16,056 nucleotides of DNA from WHSM01 sp050701635 (GTDB lineage: Bacteria > Actinomycetota > Actinomycetes > Mycobacteriales > Micromonosporaceae). The translations under genes and the position numbers were made by a program. The stretch's first letter is position 1, and every line of letters starts with the position of its first letter. Below, piece by piece: positions 14,554-16,056 of the stretch. The DNA lies in contig JBOGDF010000092.1 of NCBI GenBank assembly GCA_050701635.1, positions 1-16,056 on the forward strand, in the 5' to 3' direction. A model generated the notes under the pieces. The model was given only the letters and a program-made list of their open reading frames with translations. It did not search any database and was not told where the DNA came from.

Positions 14554-14556
14554 AGA

Positions 14557-15747
14557 TCAGGCTGCTGCGGCGACCTGCCGGACGTCGGTGCCGAGGAGGT
14601 GGTGGTAGAGGGATTGGTAGGCGTCGAGCGTGTTGGTTAGGTCGTGGGTGGTTACTAGGCGGCGGCTGGTGGCGCCCATTCGGGCGGTTGTGCCGGGGTC
14701 GGCCAGGACGGCCATCAAGCGGTCCGCGAGCGTGGCGATGTCGCCGGGCGGGAAGAGGTAGCCGTTCTCGCCGGGGCGTACCAGGTGCGGCAGCGCCATC
14801 GCGTCGGCGGCCACCACCGGCTTGCCGGCCGCCATCGCCTCCAGGGTCACCAGGCTCTGCAGCTCGGCCACGCCCGGCATGCAGAAGACGTCGCAGCGGG
14901 CGTACGCCTGGAGCAGCGCCGCGTCGTCCACGTACCCGTGGAAGGTCACCCGGTCGGCGATCCGGAGGGTACGGGCGAGCTGCTGCCAGGTGTCGCGGAA
15001 GGCGCCGTCACCGACGATCTCCGCGCATACCCACGGCGGGAGCAGGGCGACCGCGCGCAACAGCTCGTCGACCCGCTTCTCCTCGTCCAGCCGCCCGACG
15101 AACAGCACGGTCGCGCCCGCGCTCGCTGGCCGGGGTGCGGCGGCGGTGTGCCGCTGCAGGTCGATGCCGCAGGAGATCGGTGTGGCACCGGGCGGCAGCC
15201 CGTTGTCGTGCAGCAGTTGGACCGCGCGCGGCGTCGGGGCGGTCACGGCGTCGGCGTCGCGGAACACGCGTACCAGATCGCGCCACGCCAGCCGGGCGGC
15301 GCCCGCCCGCAGCCAGCCGGGCACCTTCGCGTACGCGAAGAGGTTCTCCGGCATGAAGTGGTTGGTCGCCACCAGCGGCACCCCGGCCTGCGACGCCGCG
15401 CGTACCAGCCCGCGCCCGACCGAGAAGTGCGCCTGTACGTGCACCACGTCCGGCGCCAGCTCCCGCAGCAGTCCCCGGGTCGCCGCGGCGGCCTGCCACG
15501 GCGGGCAGATCCGGAACGTCGGGTGAACCCCCGTGCGGTACGACGCCAACCGGTGCACCGTGATCCCGTCGATGTGCTCCACCTGCGCAGGCCCGTCCGG
15601 CGACGGCGCCACCACATGGACGTCGTGCCCCCGGCCCGCCAGCCCGACCGCGTACCGGTGTGCGAACCGGGCCGCTCCGTTGACGTCCGGCGGGAACGTG
15701 TCGGCGCCGATCACGACGCGCAGCGGGCGGTGCAAGTTCAAGAACAT
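14557..15747 (-). CDS. GT4-family glycosyltransferase
   Basis: A 396-residue cytoplasmic or membrane-associated GT-B fold enzyme. The N-terminal Rossmann half has RVVIGADTFPPDVNGAARFA (10-29) and PDVVHVQAHFSVGRGLV (99-115). The C-terminal donor-binding half has LFVGRLDEEKRVDELLRA (215-232), IVGDGAFRDTW and the EX7E motif at Glu295-Glu303 (VAELQSLVTLEAMAAGKPVV). It resembles GT4 enzymes that glycosylate phosphatidylinositol mannosides or diacylglycerol (PimB, MgtA, DGDG-type), but sugar and acceptor are not determined. The start ATG 15747 has an AGGAG site. The ATG lies within the 3' end of the upstream gene (10-base overlap), so the two are co-transcribed and probably translationally coupled. 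The overlap makes a shared envelope-glycolipid role likely. The 3' end adjoins the large nested hairpin. Confidence 0.92.
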   Translation of the reverse strand: MFLNLHRPLRVVIGADTFPPDVNGAARFAHRYAVGLAGRGHDVHVVAPSPDGPAQVEHIDGITVHRLASYRTGVHPTFRICPPWQAAAATRGLLRELAPDVVHVQAHFSVGRGLVRAASQAGVPLVATNHFMPENLFAYAKVPGWLRAGAARLAWRDLVRVFRDADAVTAPTPRAVQLLHDNGLPPGATPISCGIDLQRHTAAAPRPASAGATVLFVGRLDEEKRVDELLRAVALLPPWVCAEIVGDGAFRDTWQQLARTLRIADRVTFHGYVDDAALLQAYARCDVFCMPGVAELQSLVTLEAMAAGKPVVAADAMALPHLVRPGENGYLFPPGDIATLADRLMAVLADPGTTARMGATSRRLVTTHDLTNTLDAYQSLYHHLLGTDVRQVAAAA

Positions 15748-16056
15748 GAGATCTCCTCGGTAGTACGGCGTTCGTCGTCCGCCACCGAGCTGGGCCCGGC
15801 GGTGGTGGCTTCGGTGTGCGATGCGGCTTCGTGGTGCGGTGTGGCTTCGTGGTGCGGCGTGGCTTCGGGGTGCGGCGTGGCTTCGGGGTGCGGCGTGGCT
15901 TCGGGGTGCGGCGTGGCTTCGGGGTGCGGCGTGGCTTCGGGGTGCGGTGTGGCTTCGGGGTGCGGTGTGGCTTCGGGGTGCGGTGTGGCTTCGGGGTGCG
16001 GTGTGGCTTCGGGGTGGTGGCGGGCGAGCGCGACCGTGCCGGCGACCGCCAGCAGC
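15738..16056 (-). CDS. C-terminal end of a probable membrane protein with PHPEAT hexapeptide repeats (partial)
   Basis: The last 105 codons plus stop of a gene that begins beyond the right edge. The visible protein starts with LLAVAGTVALAR, which looks like the end of a transmembrane helix. Next come twelve EA-containing hexapeptide units (one HHPEAT, eight TPHPEA, two TPHHEA, one ASHTEA), and a tail containing TTAGPSSVADDERRTTEEIS. The frame stays open across all repeats because the DNA unit is 18 bp, and stops with TGA at 15740-15738, inside the GT4 gene. The tail is His/Pro/Glu/Thr-rich and surely disordered. The 10-base overlap with GT4 implies an operon. I cannot identify the protein; another envelope glycosyl or lipid enzyme, or a flippase-like membrane protein, is only a guess. 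Confidence 0.75.
   Translation of the reverse strand, partial: LLAVAGTVALARHHPEATPHPEATPHPEATPHPEATPHPEATPHPEATPHPEATPHPEATPHPEATPHHEATPHHEAASHTEATTAGPSSVADDERRTTEEISCS
15807..16016. repeat. 18-bp tandem repeat (coding minisatellite), about 12 copies
   Basis: GGCTTC recurs exactly every 18 bases at 15807, 15825, 15843 and so on to 16005. The consensus unit is GGCTTCGGGGTGCGGYGT. Copies 1-3 are diverged, while copies 4-12 are nearly identical and fall into two blocks: ...CGGCGT after copies 3-7 and ...CGGTGT after copies 8-11. This indicates recent duplication or conversion. In the minus-strand gene each copy encodes six residues. Confidence 0.93.

Noticed and set aside
15807..16016. Regular repeats that could suggest a CRISPR array
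   Set aside because: The 18-bp units are directly adjacent with no spacers and encode an in-frame hexapeptide repeat.

Overview
The window is about 16 kb of high-GC (roughly 70% by eye) actinobacterial chromosome. Evidence for this: strong G/C preference at third codon positions, frequent GTG starts, an XRE/DUF5753 regulator followed by a DUF397 gene, a GT87 polyprenol-phosphate-type glycosyltransferase, an LppU/SCO3897-like membrane protein and an LLM flavin oxidoreductase. The gene set and an obvious over-use of the tetranucleotide GTAC would fit Micromonosporaceae (Actinoplanes/Micromonospora relatives). That family assignment is inference. No rRNA, tRNA, insertion sequence, integrase or CRISPR array was seen.

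Layout. 1-823 (minus): N-terminal part of an RND efflux pump subunit, cut by the window edge. It is divergent from a compact UvrD-like helicase (1002-2384). Then come a Pro/Gly/Tyr-rich single-pass LppU-like protein (2617-3402) and a strong hairpin terminator. A plus-strand run follows: AAA ATPase (3615-4811), LLM oxidoreductase (4852-5757) and an M50 site-2-type membrane protease (5754-6527); the last two overlap by ATGA. Converging on these are a membrane GAF protein (7733-6882) and a 61-residue protein (6762-6577). Divergent from the GAF gene are a GT87 glycosyltransferase (7848-9095) and an MmcQ/YjbR protein (9118-9468). These end at a hairpin shared with a secreted 1066-residue TPP-II-like subtilase (12713-9513).

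The right third holds a small Cys-containing protein (13236-12898), divergent from an XRE/DUF5753 regulator with its DUF397 partner (13384-14467). A large nested inverted repeat separates these from a GT4 glycosyltransferase (15747-14557). The GT4 gene overlaps by 10 bases the 3' end of another minus-strand gene, whose product ends in a PHPEAT hexapeptide tandem repeat.

How the genes relate. Most of the window looks like ordinary chromosome with several short transcription units, many of them for the cell envelope (RND pump, LppU-like protein, M50 protease, GT87, GT4, secreted protease). The XRE/DUF5753-DUF397 pair and the divergent Cys-rich gene are the most accessory-looking part. The XRE gene contains no GTAC at all, although that word is several-fold over-represented elsewhere, which hints at a different origin. 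I did not find a convincing new multi-gene system. The best leads are the compact helicase, the XRE module with its palindromic intergenic region, the nested hairpin at 14481-14553 and the coding minisatellite at the right edge.
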